A DNA stretch of 64,000 bases, taken from the NCBI GenBank assembly GCA_035582835.1, contig JAYKAV010002974.1, positions 195,075 through 259,074 on the forward strand, read 5' to 3'. Origin of the DNA: Phoebastria nigripes (taxonomy: Eukaryota; Chordata; Aves; Procellariiformes; Diomedeidae). Both the position numbers and the translations under genes were made by a program. Shown piece by piece: positions 1 to 15,100 of the stretch; positions within the stretch are counted from its first letter, which is position 1, and each line of letters starts with the position of its first letter. Below the pieces are notes generated by a model. That model was not told the DNA's origin, searched no databases, and worked only from the letters and a program-made list of their open reading frames with translations.

Positions 1-3000
1 TGCTCTGTTAGCTCTCCTCCCTTCCACCGTTTGGCTTTATATCTTCTTTTACCATGTTTCCTGTGTTTGAAATAAGCTTTCATGATCCAGACTGCTGAAG
101 AGGATATTGTCAGGCCCAAAACATATATTGTATTATCATACTAGTGCCTCTGTTGAGCTGTCTTGATCTCAAGCATTTCAGATTTCATTAAAAATAATAA
201 GAAATGTCTCCAACTGCAGTGATTTTCTAACAGATTTTGAAAATATGAATGAAGTGCAAGCCATGGTGGCAGAACATAGAGCAGCCCTGCTTGTGTTGGT
301 TTCCCAGTGAAAAGGAACTAATTCTGCATAGCATATGGAAGGATATCTTAAATATCTGTACAGCCAGCTGGTAGAATTACTTTATTTTCATTTATCAAAT
401 TCACGGTCGTACTTTTGTGAGTAAAATTTAGAAGAGCATCTGGGCTGATGACTTGCCCATTGTTACTTTTTCAGATCTTTTCTAAGTCCTCTGTAGCCAT
501 AATTTTTCAGGCTGATATGAATGAATGTAATAATTCATATTAGTTTATGAAGAAAGTCAATTAAAAGAATGAGAAAGTAAAGTGATCCTGCCCTTAAAAA
601 AACATCTTAAGTGACCTTGTAAGGCTAAAAAAACCAAACTGGTGCATAACAAACTCAGATGAAGANGGACTAGAACTGAACAGGATGCAGACATGCTTTA
701 GGACAATTAGGCAAAATTTTGCCCAGCAAAGACAAGTACTCTATGAAGGCATGAGCAGTGCTTTTTCTACAGAACGTTATTACATGTTGCTTGATGTTTG
801 GCTGTTTTAAGTTGACTGAATTATCCTGGGTTTCAACTGCTAGGTCTTTTTTACACACTGTTATCAAATGGCTGTCCACTCTCTCTCATTTTGTTTTATT
901 CAAAGGATAGGTGAAAATCTCTTTAGCATTTGAACTTGAAAATTAATGTTTGCATCTTAAAAACGCGATTCTTTCTAAACATGGTACTATACTTGGAGTG
1001 TTATAGTTCATATCTGAATAGATTTAATTTTGTTTCACTTATTGCTGTTTCTTTAGCATGTTTAGCATTATGGCATCCCTCAGTGCACAAGAGACTTGCC
1101 CAGCTTTTCTCCCAGGACATTGATGTCTGCTGCCAAGTCTGTATCTTAAAAAATAGCTTTACAGGCAAAGGCATCTCCCTGTTTGAGTGTCCTTTATAAA
1201 ACATCATTCTTGCATTAATTGCCCCTCAGCAGCTGACCTCACGACTGATCTTTAATGGTTACAAGAAGAAATATTGTTGTTGGGACTGAGAAACCACTTG
1301 TTTGCGTTGAGATTTGGCACTGACAAATTAAACCAGGACTATCACTAGTATTAGCTCATCAGTTTGGTTTAGTTCAGTTTTGTGAGCTGTTTGGTGATTT
1401 CTGTTTGAATGAGGTGACTTTTTCCGGGTATTCTGTCATAAAAGTGAAGGTATTTGTTTTCACTAATTATAAATGTTTTTCTAATTTTAAGTGAATTAGT
1501 TTTGTGTTAAATGTTTCCACATACACTTCAATAAATGTAGTACCAGCAATAGATCATTTTGAAACAGGACACCTTTCTGCTGAATTCTCCAGGAATCTTC
1601 TATCAGGTGTATGACACNTCCTTAATCTGATGCTCAGGCTTGTCATTTGAATCAATAGTATACTAGATAGGATGTCTTCAGCATGCAAGGCTATTGCTAT
1701 AGAAGGTATTTGAAAAATAAATTCAGATCTTATGGCCAGCCACAAACTCCAGGAGCACTAATTTTTCATTTGTCTCTCTTTTTGTCTGTAAACAGTTGGT
1801 TAAATTGTTGATTAAAGAGAATTAGNTGAATCACACTCAAGTCAAAATGGATATGTATAAACTACATAAGCAAATTCTGTTGTTTCAGAACAGGAAAGCA
1901 ACAGCTAATGTCAGCATTTCATAAAATGCAAAATTAGTTTACCTTACCTGTTAAAATTATCATTTTTTTCGTCTTTTTGTAGAGCAGCTTGAAACCCTTT
2001 TTTGTTACACANTTTTTTTATTAATGAATAATGAGGAATTAATGAAGAATGCTACCAATTTTTATTAATGAGGAATGATTTCTACTGAAATATTAAGTGA
2101 TTTATGTTATGAATATCATCTGTATATGTTAAGCCTTCTGATGGGAACATTTAAACATAAATATACATATGCATAGGACATGTTTTTTCAATATTCTGTT
2201 AGTATGATATAGATTTGGGAAGACTTTAAGAAACACCAAGCTTGACTTGTTATTTTAACTGCCTATAGTCTGAACAAAGAGAAGTAAATCCAGTACTTTT
2301 AGTACTGCTAGGATGTAGTTTGAGTAGCTTACTAAGGCTTTGGTTTATTTACCAGTGCTGTAAGTAGATTCTGACTTCATTTTAAATCTCAAACGTCACT
2401 ATAGTGTCTATAGAAGCTATAAAATACTGCAATATATAAAAGCAGCCTCAAGAGTCTCAAAAATTATTTTAAGTAAGGGTAAACCTACCTTTATAGCAGG
2501 TTATTTTCATTATGGGTTGTCTGTCTACTTCTGTAATAGTTCTGGAAATTTCACTGTGGCTGGAGAACTTTTCTCATAAAGTAGAATTTGGTATGTAGTT
2601 TTGTAATTATTTCACACAGTGGTTTGTTATAGGACTTAAGATGTTTGAAATATATTTAAATCAATTAAAAAACATGGACTTATTTTCAGATAAAACAGCA
2701 GCTAAAATCATAACAAAAAATTCTGGGAAGATATGCTCAAAAATGAGTATACATGCAAAGTTTTCATTTTGCAAGCATTGTTGCTTCCAGGAGTCTGTAA
2801 GGACTCACACGCGCAAGCCCTTAGAGGGGTGCAATTAAGAAGTACAAGGCAGTAGTGACACAGTACTGGTCAGAGCGATACTGAGTAGCAATGGCAATTA
2901 GTTTGCTTCCAGAATAAAACAGTACTGCAGAAATTTAGGCTAAAAAGTGAGGACTTTGACCGGACTGATGGCTGTCATTCAGACTTGTTTTTCAGGTAGA

Positions 3001-6000
3001 ATTCTGTCATGGATAATACTGTTCTTTATAACATTTTTATTAGATTTTAAACAGAAATCTGGACACAGCATAGAAACATATCTAGAAGAATGGAAAATCA
3101 TATGAAGTGTGTCTAAATGTAGGTTTATCCTCTTAAAGTATGAGCTTATACAATTTAAAAATTTCTGTGCGTAAGCAGATTATCAAGGATTTTTTTTGTC
3201 ATGCTAAAATGCTTTTGAGCAGCCATCCTAACTTGTCTTATGTTTCTGGAAGAGAGGTGGGAAGTTTAGGAGGCATTAAGTAATGTATGTATAACTAAGC
3301 CATAAGAGACTTGGACATCTGCAAAACATCAGTTATGTGAGGTATGCAGATAATTACTAAAAATGGAAAGAACATTACAAATATGGACATAAATCAAAAC
3401 TTTACTAGGATTTGAGAAAAATGTGAATATATGAAAATGCCATTTTTAAAAAGAAAGACATATATTTCAGGGATATATTTTCTTAGTTTTTTAACACTAC
3501 TCNTAGTTCAAGACTGTTCAACTTAAAGCCATTAAGATGAAGAAAATGAATGTAGTAAATATTTTCTAGTACTTGCATTTTTGGGGAGGAGGGGGTCAGT
3601 ACTTGCTGCCAAATCTTTCAAATCACAATATTTTTTGAAATACAATATTTTTTGGAAACTTAGTCTTTGATTCTTTATGAAGAGGTGGGCAGTGATCCTG
3701 TAAATATGGATGATGTGTCTTAGGTCTTCTCATAAATCCCCAGAGATTGTGTGTTGTGGGTACTTCTGCCTGAATGACTAAAAAAGAACACTACAGGAAA
3801 ACAAGTTCAGTGACAGTAGAAGAGATCAACTGGAAATGAGAATGCTAATTGCATTTTCATCCTTGAAGTGTTTTTTACATGAAAGCCACTAATTTCTATA
3901 GGTAGACCATAAAATTTAGAGCTGAAGAGCGTAGAACACTACACAGAAACAGCATGGATAAATGAGGTCAAAGGCTGTAAGATACAAACACCTATTTTCC
4001 TTCAACTTATGCTGGGAAACAGTTTTACCTTGGCTTTTACAGCACTGGTCAGTTGTCTTCTCTATTGTATTCTTTGACTGNGTGCCAGTTGATAGTTCTG
4101 TTTATTCCTATGGAAACCAAGATATTGAAGCCAATCTTGCAAGAGGCTTTAGGCAGAAGTGCTCTAAGTTCAGACACCGTGTTGCTTTCAGTCAAAATGT
4201 CTGATAGTCAGAACTGGCCTCAAGTCGTACTGATGTTCTTGGCTGATGTATTGCCTAAGATGCTTTGCCAGACAGATGAACATGTTCAGCTTGGAAACTG
4301 GTAAATAAGGTTTCTATTCATCTGTCTGAGAGGTTCTGTCCAGTTGAGTGTTTTACTTTTGAGTCTAGGATGCTGCTAACAAAGTTGCTAAAAGGGTACT
4401 CTGTGAGATTAACCCAATGTCAAAATCAGTGACGTTTTTGCCATGGTTGACTTGAAAGGATTAGCAAAACATCACATATTTAAATCCGCCAGTGGTGTGT
4501 TAGATAGAAGACATGGCATCATCCTTGTCCTCGCAGAGGTAATAAATAGCTTACAGAATTTTTTTTCAAAGCTGTAGTTCAATGGATGACTGTTAAGGGT
4601 TATGTGTAAAACAATAATCCTAAAGATTTTCTTCTACTTACTTTTATTTTTCAGTTATATTTTTAATCAAGGAGTTAACTGCTTAGTTTTGCTCAAATTA
4701 AAACTACCTAAACACTTGATTTCAAGTTTTCTTGAATTAAAGTGGTCCAGCTGTGACTGAAGTTGTTCCAGAGCTAGAAGAAATACTGGTTTAACTCCCT
4801 ATAATTAATAAAATTTACATTATTATATTTTGTCTGTCTGTTCAGAGACTGGTTGTTTCCATTCACTCCGCAGCAGCTATACTGAAGATGCATGTGGAAA
4901 TCAAGTCTTCTGACTATCGTCTGCCAGCTCATTAGGGAATGCAGAGAACAGGAAGGAGTAATTTCTCTACTACCTCTGCTGACTTTGTTTGTAATGTAGT
5001 TAGTATAGACTACCACGGTGAGTAGACAGTATGCATCAAAAATGAGCTAAGAATTATTATCTTCAGTGTCTAATTCTTGCCCAGTGTACCAAGCGTATGT
5101 CCCAAAGGTTGAGGGGAATATTTGAGAGGATTGAGAATGTCCTTATAACTGTTATGTTTACTAGAAACACTTCAATGTATTTGTTCTGTAGGACTTCGCA
5201 ATCAGATCGATGAATACGATCACCTTACTTTAAATTTGTGAAATAATTTGATTTATTCACCCTCTCTTTTGGTGTGGTTTCATTCTACAGTGTCAATATT
5301 TTTGCACCTGCTATGTTTTAATGAAGAATGATTAATTCAACTGTTAAGATTTATGGATAAAATAGAATTTCCTTCCCTATTCATGGTTTACATATCAAAA
5401 TCATATTTATTATGGCAGGGATGGGGAAGAAAGTTTCCCCAAAAAAGGAGCTTGTCTGTGATTCTAATTTTGTGTATTCTTGATATAGCATTTGAAATTT
5501 AAAATAATTAAAATGTACCAACATTTAAACATATTCAAAATTTTATGTAAACTTTGTCATGAGCTTATTTGTTCAAATAAGAATATTCTGTGTGTTGAAC
5601 TTGTATGGCAATATAGCACATGATAACCAGAGAGAGAGCCTGCTTTTTTGATGGTGACTTTACTCATTTTAACTAGAAACTGAGGTTCTAAGTAGCTATA
5701 TTGATTTTATTTTATTTTTTTCAGGAACTGTTAAAAAAAGTTTACTGATACTCAAGGAGTGTAATAATGGTGCAGTCATATACATTTAAAGGGTAGCTCT
5801 TACAGGGCTTATAGCTGTTGTAACCAGGCAATATTAATTCCATTTCAGTGTATTAGAAATCAAGACGTTTCACTATTTCATGCATAGATAATTTTTCAAA
5901 ACACAGGTGTTATTAATTTATAAATCTAAATAATTCTTATTTGCAATTTAATTAATATATCTACTTGCTAGTCTCTATTTTGATAACCTTTCTTCTGAGG

Positions 6001-8568
6001 AATCCTTGTCAGATTTCTGGCAGTTAGCTGATAATATAAGCATATCAAAATGCTCCTTTTGATGTATGGATTTCATTTGCTTTTGGAACAGTATTCTGTT
6101 CCTATATGTATCAGATTAGAAGTATGATAGTCACAGCTTCTGTTTTTGTAAGAGCTTAATTTGTTCCCTGAAAAGCTACTAAAACTGGCAGGTGTGGGTG
6201 ACAGAAAGTCCTTCATATGCTCCATGCCATTTTAAGTTGTTTCTGATGTTCTGAGAACATGCTTCTTCTCAAAGGGATACTAATAGATGAAACAACCTCT
6301 AACANGCACAGCCCCTTTTCTTTCCAAAGTTATTAAAATTCTCGGGTTTTGAAAATTTGTGACCAAGTTGATCTGTGGGGTGAAGCATCCTCTCTTCAGC
6401 ACCTACTCACTGGAAAGAGGGAGAGTGAGTATGCATGTTTATATAGTAAGATTGTCTTCTGTAAGATTGAGTAGGTCAAAGACGGCAGTTTCTACTCTGT
6501 GAACATAAGCAGGTTAAATTCAGTTGCCATTTTGGTTTTAAAGGGAAAACTCATGGATATGTTTATCTTTTAAAGGCTTAGCTGGCAATTAAGGAGTTCA
6601 AGTTTTTTAACTTTCACTGCTTCTTGAAAGCATCTGACAGCAAAGAGCTGTTCTCAANTTAGGCTGTAGCAGCTCTGCTAATCTGTTGGCAAAGCGTGCT
6701 AATGTAGTGTAAAGTGGCTGCTATATTATGCTTGGGTTTTAAGCTAAAATCTAAATGACTTTCATGTTGTTCATATTTTACACCAGTGAGTGTCTGAGTG
6801 CACAATACAATTTATTATTTGTCAATGTGTAGATTTATACTGACTTTAGAAACTCACATGTCACTATTAAAAACTATAGACGTTTTTGTGTTTCAGACAT
6901 GGCCAACGATTAAATCTTAACTCCAACTTTTAAGGAGTCCTGGGTTTGAAAGGTTTGATATCTAATCTGACTGTTAAAAAATCATAGCAATCAATTTCAC
7001 TTTTTTTGTTACCTTAGAATAAGAACTAGTATATTTGGGGCAGAATGTGCTTCTCTGGAAAAGGAGATCACTGGCCAGGTATGCTAAATTTCCATGCACC
7101 CTTCCAGTTCTTGTTCTGCCCCAAACTGGGTCTAAACCAAAGGAACAGTGTAACATGAATGAATATGTAGGTAATAACCTATGATACAATTTATTTTCCT
7201 GCTCTCAAGCTGTTGTTATGTATCCAGCTACACTTTCTTAAATATGATTTATGAGTTTAAAAAGGAAAATTAAAACATGAATAATATTTGAAGACAGTAA
7301 AAGTATAATCACTGTCCATACTACGATTGGTGTAGTATTAGAAAAGCAGACCTGTTTTATCTTTGTAATTAATTCAACTGTAATCATTTTGTGCTGTTCT
7401 GTTTGTGTAACTGAATGATATATTATATTCCTCTGAAAAGTAGTTACTGATTGCTAAATAGTCTCTCTTTTCACAAAAGAATACTGAGAAAATTGTGCTA
7501 AAAGGTCTTACATAAGTGCTGCTTAATTAATAATGAATATATTTCAAAAATCAAAGTTTAATAAGCTTATAAATTATTAAACTATGGTGGGATGTATAAT
7601 TATCAGATCTCCAAAATCCCTACTGTCATGGATGGTGGACTTGCTGCACCGTTACTCCTTCTCTGTTGTCTTCGAACACACCCCTTTAAACAGGTCGACC
7701 TTTGTGCTTCTGCTTTTGTGGGGACTTTTATTTTACCACTTGCCTGCAGTCTTCTNTGTGCTTGCTGACCAGGCTTAGTTACTGCAGTTCTCTCTGTCAG
7801 GGGCTGTGGTCAGCTGTTAATGCCTGATTTTGATAAATCTCATCTTAACAGTACAGAAACAGCAAGGGACAAGGCGCGAAAGAGTTTTAATCAATGAAAC
7901 ATTCTTTAGGAATCGTAACGTTGCAGAATTTGGGGTATTCAATAACATTTTTGAATACTGTTAAATAATGTTTTAAATAGGAAGAAAAGTAGCTGAGAGA
8001 ACTAGCCTATTTGACCTCAGTAGCATGCAAGAATTTAAAATTAGTTTCTAAGGGATAAATATGTAAACATAAACAGAAAATTGGGTAAAATGTGCACCAC
8101 ACTCTCAGCAGTAGGTTCTTCAAGACTAACTGGATATTTTGCTAGCTGATTTTCTAGAAATAAATTCGATAGATTGCCTTTTTAGGCCTGTACGAAAATA
8201 TTTACTGTAGTGCTAGATGGAAAATTGCAAGTTGAATGGGAAGTTAGGACACAAAGTGTAAGGGTGTGGTAAAGAATTTGATAATGAACTGAAAACAAAT
8301 ACAGTTGAAATATGAACTGTAAGATCAGAAGGAGTATATTAGAATTCCTCAACAGTTGTACTTGAATCTAGTATTAGTCAATATTTTTCATTAACAAACT
8401 TAGCATCACAAGTAGTACTTTTTCTAAGGATACTTCAGAGTGACACAAGATTAGGTGTTATTGTCAGTCAAAGACAGGATTGGAGTGTCTGGGATACCAG
8501 AAGTAAGAGAATACTGAAAGTAATTGAAATGGTTGAAATATAATAGTCCAAAGTGCAAGTCTGTGTGC

Positions 8569-8581
8569 GGGGGGGGGGGGG
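8569..8581. repeat. Poly-G tract (G13)
   Basis: Thirteen consecutive G on the + strand, preceded by a short TGTGTGC. It is a mononucleotide run in intron, prone to length error in assembly. Confidence 0.9.
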
Positions 8582-8961
8582 CAGAACAATTTATTTTATG
8601 TATTATGAATTTATTATTTGAAAATGACTGAGAAGGACGTCAGTGTGCTAATTGATCAGGGAATGTACTTAATTGATGAGAGAAATGCAGTTTTTGGAAT
8701 ATCTGACAAGATATTTGCACTAGTAATAGACAAGTATCATTGCCATTCAGTAGGCTACTTAGGGGGACCTCTTCTAGTACATTCTGTAATCTCTGCTTGC
8801 TTGTGTTCAAAACAAATGAGTTCAAACTAGAATGAGTGCAGAGAGATGACGATATTTTGGGGGGAATGTAGGGTTTATCCTTCGTTACTGAGATAAAAAG
8901 ACCAATGCTTGTTTAGGTTTTAAAACCTGCACTGTACTTTCATGGATGGAAAGAGTGAAGC

Positions 8962-8977
8962 GTGTGTGTGTGTGTGT
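8962..8977. repeat. (GT)n microsatellite
   Basis: Eight GT units in an intron, followed a few bases later by an A-rich stretch with CAAA-type units. It is a simple repeat with no further signal. Confidence 0.9.
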
Positions 8978-11900
8978 CTTAAAAAAACAACAAACAAAAC
9001 CTAAAAAACCCAGCCCAAAACTGAGAGAAATGGGGAAAAAATTCCAAAACACCATAATTCTACTTAGAAGAAATCTCTAGCATTTTTTTGAAAAGGATTA
9101 GGTGTCCTTACTCCCTGTGGTGCTGGAGGATTGGATTTAGTAACCTAGAGGGTCAATTTTAACCTTCAGTTCTAATTTGTGGTTTATCTGTAAATATTTC
9201 TAAGGCTTTCTATTCTGCTGGAAGTATATGCCCTGACTGCATCTTCAGTGCTTATGACTGTTGGCAATGAAGAGCCCTTAAAAACCACCTCCTTTGTAAG
9301 GATCACTTTTAAATAGTTTTATGTTCTTTTCGTCTGTCTGTTCCCAGTACTGGGAAAGCAGGTATGTAATTTTGAATTGGAGCCAAAGTAGCATCTTCAC
9401 GTTTTAACAGCTTGGCATTCTTTTTAATGACCCCTGCCATGTTTACCAGGAGGTTATATAGAGATGCTGGGCTGTCTTTTTCCTAGTTCTCTAGCAACCC
9501 TTACAGTCAAATAAATCTTCACAAGCCTATTGTAGGTATTCCGAAAGCCAGTGTAGCTGTGCTGTAACAGTCAGTAGTCAGCTCATGTGCGCTACATTAT
9601 AAATTATTACAAATCAGTCTTTCAAGTCATGTTAAATATTTCACATGGATTAGAATTGTTATGCTTTTTGAAAATGTGGTCTCAGCAATGAATAGGGAAA
9701 TAAGCAATTCTTCTATAGGTATTGGCCCCTTTTAACCCATTGATGACAAGGTGATGGTAGCCTATCTATGGATGTGCTTTGGATGCTTGGAGAGGTGCAC
9801 GTATTCCACTGACTCTTGTACAGCTCAGTTTCTCCCTTTATAAAATGGTGTTATATTTATCTACCTATGTAGTATGTTTTTAAAATCCAAAGATGAAAAG
9901 TGCAACCTCAGAGGTATATCCACACTACAAGGTAGGAGAAGTGGTTAGTCAGAGTGTAGAAGCACATGGTTATATAATGACCAAGTTAACTCACCAAGAA
10001 ATAGTGGGATGAGAAGGGAAATAAATTTTCACAGAGCTCTGTTGCACATCAGCAGCATGTTTCTAGAACCCAGGTGAACTCTTTAAAGCAAGCTTGTATG
10101 TCTCTGAAATACTTAAAAGTTTGCTATGAAAATACTTAAGTGTCATTCATCATTGTGTGCCCAGGATAATTTTATTTGGGATTCTACAAAATCTTCCTGA
10201 TTGTTGGTGCATAATAAATGACAATCTGGACTACAGTGAAATTGATATGCTGTCATTCATTTAGGATTTAGATGAAATAGTTCTATTTCCCCCTTCCCTT
10301 CATCCTTCCCATTTCTTCTAGAACCACATCTGGTACAGGAGAGGGATATTGATTTACTGAGGCTTTAGCCATATAAAATGGAAGTAATATAAGGAGAAAG
10401 AATATTAACAGATTAAAAGGGCTGGTTCCTGTTCTGTTAATAAGTGTACTTGTGTACTGTCTTTTGGTGTTATCTGTAGTTTGGAAAAGTGTTTGGACCC
10501 TTATCTACTTAATGACTATCCAGGAGACATCTGTGATGAAGCTTAGTTTCAATACATGCACACTTGGTATTAAGATGATAATGACTCCTCCATTTCAGAT
10601 GGTGTTTTATTTTACATAACACCAGTCAGTAATCCAGGTTTTTACATTTATGTATTTTATGTGATGTTACTTTAAATGCCCCTATTACTGTTACAGACTT
10701 TGACTTTCAGTTCACAGAAAGAAAATTTTATACATTTTACAGGAACTGTACTCAGTTTCTTTTCAATTCTGAATCAGAAAAGCATCAGATTTTAGCCAGC
10801 TAAGAGGAGAGAAAGTAAGACGTTCCTAGCAGGTATTAATCGCAGTTGTTCTTCTTTTATCTCCTGATAGTTGAGCAGTGAACCCAGCTGCCATTGCTGA
10901 CATTGCCAGGCTTCTACCAAATGTAGCAGAGCACTGTACGTGACCTCTCTGCTGGCAAGTTAAGCTGTCTGGGTCTCAAAGGGAACATGCATGATATCTC
11001 ACAGTTGAGGAGAGAATATTCTGTCACCTGTTAAGGAGGTTAACACTTGTGTGTGCTAAGAAATTTCTGGAAGAATTTTGCTTAGATGAAGAATAAAACC
11101 TTTCACAAGAAACAGGATTAACTACAGCAATTTGTTGTTAGCTCTGTGGTAGTCTAAGATTCAGGCTTTAACAATGTGTTTTGGAATGTATTAAATTATC
11201 TACATGTATTGAAAAGGTAAATTNAAAAAAGCCATTAACAACTCTGAATCTTTCTTATACCGCTAGATATCATGTGGGGAACAAAAATGTCTGCCAAACC
11301 CTCTTTTTCATTTTGGGTGCTGGAATATTAGCACAGCTGTATTTTTATGCTAGTGTTTTCTATGTTAGGGTGATTGGTCTATTGTGCTACCTATTACCAG
11401 AGAGCCAGCTAGTAGAGGTGGGTAACATTATTTAAACCTTCCCAACAGTAATATGAAAACATGATTGCTATAAATGTTGCAGTACAATTGAACTGTTTTG
11501 GACCACGGACCAGTAGGAACCTGTGTCTGCCTATTTGTTTAGGGGAAGGCTGAAACCTGGCCCAGAAGGGCTTTAGATGTTAGAGTGGCTTCGCAGTGAT
11601 GCTGGAATCCCTCCCCTTCCCTACACCCTTATGCCCATGGTAGGTTCAGTCACATACTAAATCTCCTGTTCTCCATTAGTTTGCTAGGGAAGAAGAGGAC
11701 TGCCACTGATCCAAGGACAGGAAAAAGAAATGTTCTTTCCCTAATCTTCCCACTGCTGAGTGAAGGTACCATGGGCCAAGTTCTGAGGAAGTGTTTGAAA
11801 CAGAGGCACAGGGCAACTGGGCAACTTAGACCAGGACCATGCCAGGGCTGTAGAGAGTGGCAGGATGTGAAGTGTGAGGCTAATGTTTTTAGTGCATTGG

Positions 11901-12004
11901 TAGTACAACCATCAGTAATTTCAGTATCAACTTATGATTAGAATCATAACAACACTGTTATCAGTACAGAGCTCATTTTTTCTTTAGTCTTTCACTTAGG
12001 TGAC

Positions 12005-12112
12005 CATATGGGGCGGATTGACCTTGACTGGCTGCCAGATGCCCACCCAGCTGCTCTTTCACCCCCCCTCCTTAACAGGCCAGGGAGAGAAAATAGGTTG
12101 AAAAAGCTGCTT
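12005..12112 (-). mobile_element. Fragment of an avian ERV LTR, minus orientation
   Basis: About 108 bp that align by eye with the beginning of the LTR-like copy at 16732. They share the TGACCTTG/GCTGGCTGCCAGATG-type start, the CCCACCCAGC block, the CTCCTTAACAGG block and the GAGAAAATAGGTTGAAAAAG block. Similarity stops abruptly after the last block, so only the terminal part of the LTR remains. The minus orientation is inferred from the solo LTR at 30257, whose 3' end is the reverse complement of this kind of start. Confidence 0.6.
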
Positions 12113-15100
12113 TAGATGGATGAAGAAGTAAACACATTATCTTGTAGGCCTGGAAAAATAGGTAGAAAAGAGTTCACTGGCAATTTTCCCCTGGAACCTG
12201 TTCCTGGCAATAGAGTCATATTGAAAATACTAGACATTTTTTTTCTGAGTGAATTTGCAATTTTGGGGATAACTTTTTCAATTTCAGGGGTAATCTGAAT
12301 TCTGGCAAATTCANTGCTTCCAACTAAGATGTTTCTCCCATCGCTCTTTTCTCTATTGAAACATTCAGGAAAGGAAAGTTTTTCTGACTGCTTAGAAGTT
12401 AAGCTTGGGGTCCAGAACCTTCTTCAAAGTCATTACTTGATGGCAGAGCAATGATTGCTTATTGAACTATCTGTCTACGAAAAAATGTGTTATAGTCCAT
12501 TGCAGTTAGTACATGTGGCCGAAATTTTGAAATAGCAGAAGTATTTCTTCTGGTTATGCTGAAGCTAGTTGTCAGCTGTTCTCTGAAACCGTGCTGTAGT
12601 TTGCATACAGAGTTGAGTCTTTTGGCTAAAAATAATTTTAATAGAACATAAAGGAATTTTAAGAATCAGCATTGGAATAGTAAATTTTGGCTACCAGGAA
12701 CTGAGTTTTCTGTACCACTGTTTAATCCTGTTTGCTCATAATGTTTTCACAGTATAACAGAATCATTTTATCACTATCAATGTTAAGAGACCACGGACTG
12801 ACCCAAAGCACTTCATGCTGCCCAGGAATCTTTAGGCCAATCAAGTGCATTTTCTATGAGTAAAAACTAGCAAGCTTAAAGACTTGTTATACACAATAAT
12901 TTTGTAAAAAAATGAAGGAATTCAGCTAGTAACTGCTTTTCAGATTAAGCATGCTTTTTCCCCCCTCCACCTAGTAAGACCTAAATTAAATGTGCCTTCA
13001 AGACATGTTGATACATTGCATATTTACAAACTTAAGCAGTAATCAATTGAAGGTGGGGAATTTTTCCTTTGTCATTAATAGGGATGGTATTATTTTCTAA
13101 CAAGTGAAAGGAACACAGCAACATTCATGGTATTACTAAAGAAAAGAACAGCAGTCAGAAGTAAGAGCATGAATAAGATCATTACAAATAAGTAATGTAA
13201 GTATAGGTGTTTTCTGTGGTGGTGTTTTAAAAAAAATCTTAAATCTTTTGGAACAAACAGAATCTTCTGTGTTTCAGAATGAGGGGATTTATTACAGATT
13301 CATTTCCTAAGGAGAGGGATTTGTTGGTGGCTAAGCATGCAACAGAATAATACAGTAGTAACTGGTAGAAAAATGTGTAACAGCAAAAATAAAATACAGT
13401 ATAGGGAAAGCAACTCTATAATAAAAATGCATGTTTCCATAGTTTTATGTATTATTTTAACTTTGACTCTTCTTTTCAGCTGAATTCATTCAAAAAGCAC
13501 AATATACTTGTAAATCTTCCAATAAGTATTCATCAGCAAGAGAAAATCAAGTTTTTTTCTTTCATGTGTATGCATGCACATTGAGCAGGAAATACTGAAA
13601 ACAAACCAAATGCATTATCCTCTGTGATGGAGAGAAGCAGCTATATTTCTTCCAAGACTACTATTCTCTCGTTATTTAATGTTGTCTTCCCCCAGTCTAA
13701 TTCCCAACCGCATCATGATACATTGCGATTTTTTGCTAGGTTTTTTTCTTTTTTAATGAGTTTTGCAAATTCTTCTTATATTTACCTGTAAATTATAATG
13801 GCAATAATGAGGAGTTTTCTCATCCCTAAGTCACTCCCAAATTTATCATGAATTCATTTTGAGTGTGTTCTGCGTGGATTAGTAGCTGTGCAGACATTAT
13901 GCTGTTCTGCCTCTGTATTTCAGTGTATGCCTTAATGCATGTCTGTGTATTAAAGGGACAAAATCCTAAGGTTATGCTTTCCGTGACACCCAACAGAAGA
14001 AAGAGAATTAGTCAGTCACTACTCACTGTGAATGCTGCTGAAGAGTACAGTAGCCATGCTGTCTCTGGCAAGAGAAGTTTGCATTTTCAGGCAGGTTTGT
14101 GGTAAGGTTTTTGGCAGACTTTCTTGTAGGCTTTCATTGAAGAGCAAGGACCGCTGACAATAAACTGTAGAAGCAGGAAGAGGTTATTTTGTGTGAGCTC
14201 ATTCATGATTTGCTTTCCCTGTTTTGTACTTTAAAATAAAATAGTGTAGCAGAGGAAAAAAAATCACATTCATTTATTTTAGGCGTACTTGGTGAAATCC
14301 ATTCTGCCCACATAAAGCTCAACTCTTCCATTTTTATTAGACAAAGAGCAGAACAGTAATATATGTAAAATCTGCCCTTCCAATATTTATGGCTGCTATG
14401 AAAAAGGAAACTAGAATATTTTTATGCCCTGGCACTGGATACAGTGAGGGCCTCTGGAATCTTTTGGCCCATCTCCACCCTACCATTCTGCTGACAAAGT
14501 GATTCGCAATTCCGAGTCTTATGATATACAGAAGTGCCCCCATTCATTAGCACTGCTTGCACTGGTCTACATGGTTATCTCTTTTTCATTGTTTTTCCAA
14601 AGACAGCCTAAAGGAACTAAATTAACGTACAGGATTTATAAAAGAATTGTAGCAGACTGAAATATGTTAATTTGCAGGTAGTTCCATAAGCAGAAGAATC
14701 CAAATACATGAATTCTATTGATTTGAGTGTCACCTTTCCTGTGTACAGTGTCTAATAAAGCTTCATCAAATGCTGCAGCTTTTCCCTGCGTGGGGGGAAT
14801 TAGTACAATTTCTCTTCTCTTCTGAGCTTTCTATTTTCATTATATTTATGGGTAATTGATACTTTTACTTAAACTGTCAATATGTGAAATTGGCAAAAAC
14901 TAATATTTTGGGAAACATTGGGAGACAGTGAGCAAAATTGGGAGACGGCACACTCCTTTCACTTTAGGAAAGGTTAAAAGTTAGAGTGGGGAAAGAATAA
15001 GGATGTTTAAAAAATGATCACACAAGCTAGATCCAGATGTTTTGCTTTAATGAGTTATTGCTCCAGCTGTTACTGGTCCTCGACTGAAACTTAACTGCTG